A stretch of DNA of 6,255 nt from contig CALXON010000113.1 of NCBI GenBank assembly GCA_944389985.1, forward strand, positions 1 through 6,255. Reading direction: 5' to 3'. Positions 5,638 to 6,255 of this stretch are shown one piece after another. Position 1 is the first letter of the stretch; every line of letters begins with the position of its first letter. A program made the position numbers and the translations under genes. The DNA is from an uncultured Spirochaetaceae bacterium (GTDB lineage: Bacteria > Spirochaetota > Spirochaetia > Sphaerochaetales > Sphaerochaetaceae). Below the pieces are notes generated by a model, which saw only the letters and a program-made list of their open reading frames with translations, did not search any database and was not told the DNA's origin.

Positions 5638-6255
5638 GAATCCTGAATCCTTCCAAGATGTATCCCGTTCTGTCCAGTACCAGATATGTCAGACCGAACA
5701 GGATGAACAGAATTATAAACGATGAGATGCCGAGTGGGAGTGAATTGTTTATGAAAAGAGCTTCTGATGCCATTGATGATGAGGTGTAGTTCACCAGCAG
5801 CGTGACATGGAGGTTGTTCACTATGTGCATCGCCGTTCCTGCCTCGAATCCTCCGGTGGCAGCTGCAAGCAGGGCTGCAAGCGCTCCCCAGCTGAAATAG
5901 TAGAGCAGGGCTGGTACGGCAGCTGTTCCTGTCTCTGTGTTTCCTCCGTGCGCCAGCATAAAGAGCAGCCCAGTGATGATCACATATGGCAGCGCCTTCA
6001 CCGGTGATGAGGGCCACCTTTCTCCATGGATAAGCCTCATTGGAAGGGCTCTGAAGACCAGCTCCTCTGTAAGACACTGCACCGATGCACATATCATGGC
6101 TGCGCAGAGCTCAATAAGGAAAAGTCCTGCTCCGATTCCCGTCGGTGATATGTTCCTGTATGAGATGAGATCCAGAGCAATGGCTCCTGCAAGGTATATG
6201 ATGGCCGGGATGATGACACATTCCCTTCTGATTCTTCCTGAGCATGGTGAGATAA
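5630..6255 (-). CDS. CPBP-family intramembrane metalloprotease, 5' end outside the window
   Basis: The reading frame is open to the right edge, giving 207 C-terminal residues; the true start is beyond the window. An internal Met at 6097 is not the start, because coding sequence with hydrophobic segments continues upstream of it. Counting from the edge, the three CPBP (Rce1/Abi) motifs are all present: EELVFR (63-68) with the paired glutamates and Arg, FMLAH (98-102) with His102, and HIVNN (143-147) with His143 and Asn147. Membrane segments lie near 12-30, 41-60, 88-101, 113-132 and 175-193. Family members are glutamate- or metal-dependent proteases of the membrane, used in prenyl-protein processing in eukaryotes. 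In bacteria they serve peptide maturation or bacteriocin self-immunity, often with unknown substrates. The gene lies directly upstream of the anchored nuclease with an 8-nt overlap, so the nuclease is a possible but unproven substrate. Confidence 0.9.
   Translation of the reverse strand, partial: ISPCSGRIRRECVIIPAIIYLAGAIALDLISYRNISPTGIGAGLFLIELCAAMICASVQCLTEELVFRALPMRLIHGERWPSSPVKALPYVIITGLLFMLAHGGNTETGTAAVPALLYYFSWGALAALLAAATGGFEAGTAMHIVNNLHVTLLVNYTSSSMASEALFINNSLPLGISSFIILFILFGLTYLVLDRTGYILEGFRIHG

Noticed and set aside
5601..6092. Minus-strand open frame of 163 codons overlapping the protease gene
   Set aside because: It reads in a different frame through the CPBP gene, whose three catalytic motifs are intact in the chosen frame. 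The alternative product is low-complexity and Cys/His/Arg-rich as expected of a shifted frame.
4642..6255. Protease-nuclease pair as an anti-phage defence system
   Set aside because: The nuclease has an N-terminal membrane anchor placing it outside the cytoplasm, and there is no sensor or signalling domain, so a phage-defence reading has no support in the sequence.

Overview
The window carries seven protein-coding genes in three transcription units and almost no non-coding DNA. Base composition is mixed, close to half G+C by eye, and genes use ATG starts, mostly with purine-rich ribosome binding sites. The best taxonomic hint is the dehydroquinate synthase. Its wording (VLPPGE..K.WESV, MASFASSVYMRG, FDYHGIKNLVGTFYP) resembles spirochaetal AroB proteins as I remember them. 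A spirochaete (Spirochaetota), perhaps gut-associated, is therefore my leading guess, but this is an inference from memory and not from a search.

Left unit, minus strand (1-2681): a NifS/IscS-type cysteine desulfurase, then a rhodanese-less ThiI, then the N-terminal 126 codons of a multi-spanning membrane protein that looks like a divergent SLC13/ArsB-type transporter. The three genes are joined by two 8-nt start/stop overlaps, so they form one translationally coupled operon. The first two make a compact pathway for 4-thiouridine in tRNA: the desulfurase lifts sulfur from cysteine and ThiI inserts it at U8. How the transporter relates to this is unknown.

Centre, plus strand (2744-4640): aroB (3-dehydroquinate synthase, shikimate pathway) reads divergently from the desulfurase across only 62 bp. 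Both genes have a -10-like box exactly 7 nt before their ATG and no Shine-Dalgarno sequence, so both mRNAs may be leaderless. Downstream, a separate near-consensus promoter drives a Fic-domain AMP-transferase. The Fic catalytic motif is intact. The 65 residues in front of the core look like a VbhA-type Fic antitoxin fused in cis, with the usual inhibitory Glu replaced by Asp. This is the most interesting item in the window.

Right unit, minus strand (4642-6255): a CPBP-family intramembrane protease (5' end outside the window) followed, with another 8-nt overlap, by a membrane-anchored Serratia/NucA-type non-specific nuclease. The nuclease stop codon lies one base from the convergent fic stop codon, leaving no room for a terminator.

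No RNA gene, CRISPR array, insertion sequence or long repeat is visible. No intergenic stretch reaches 300 bases; the longest is 79 bp.
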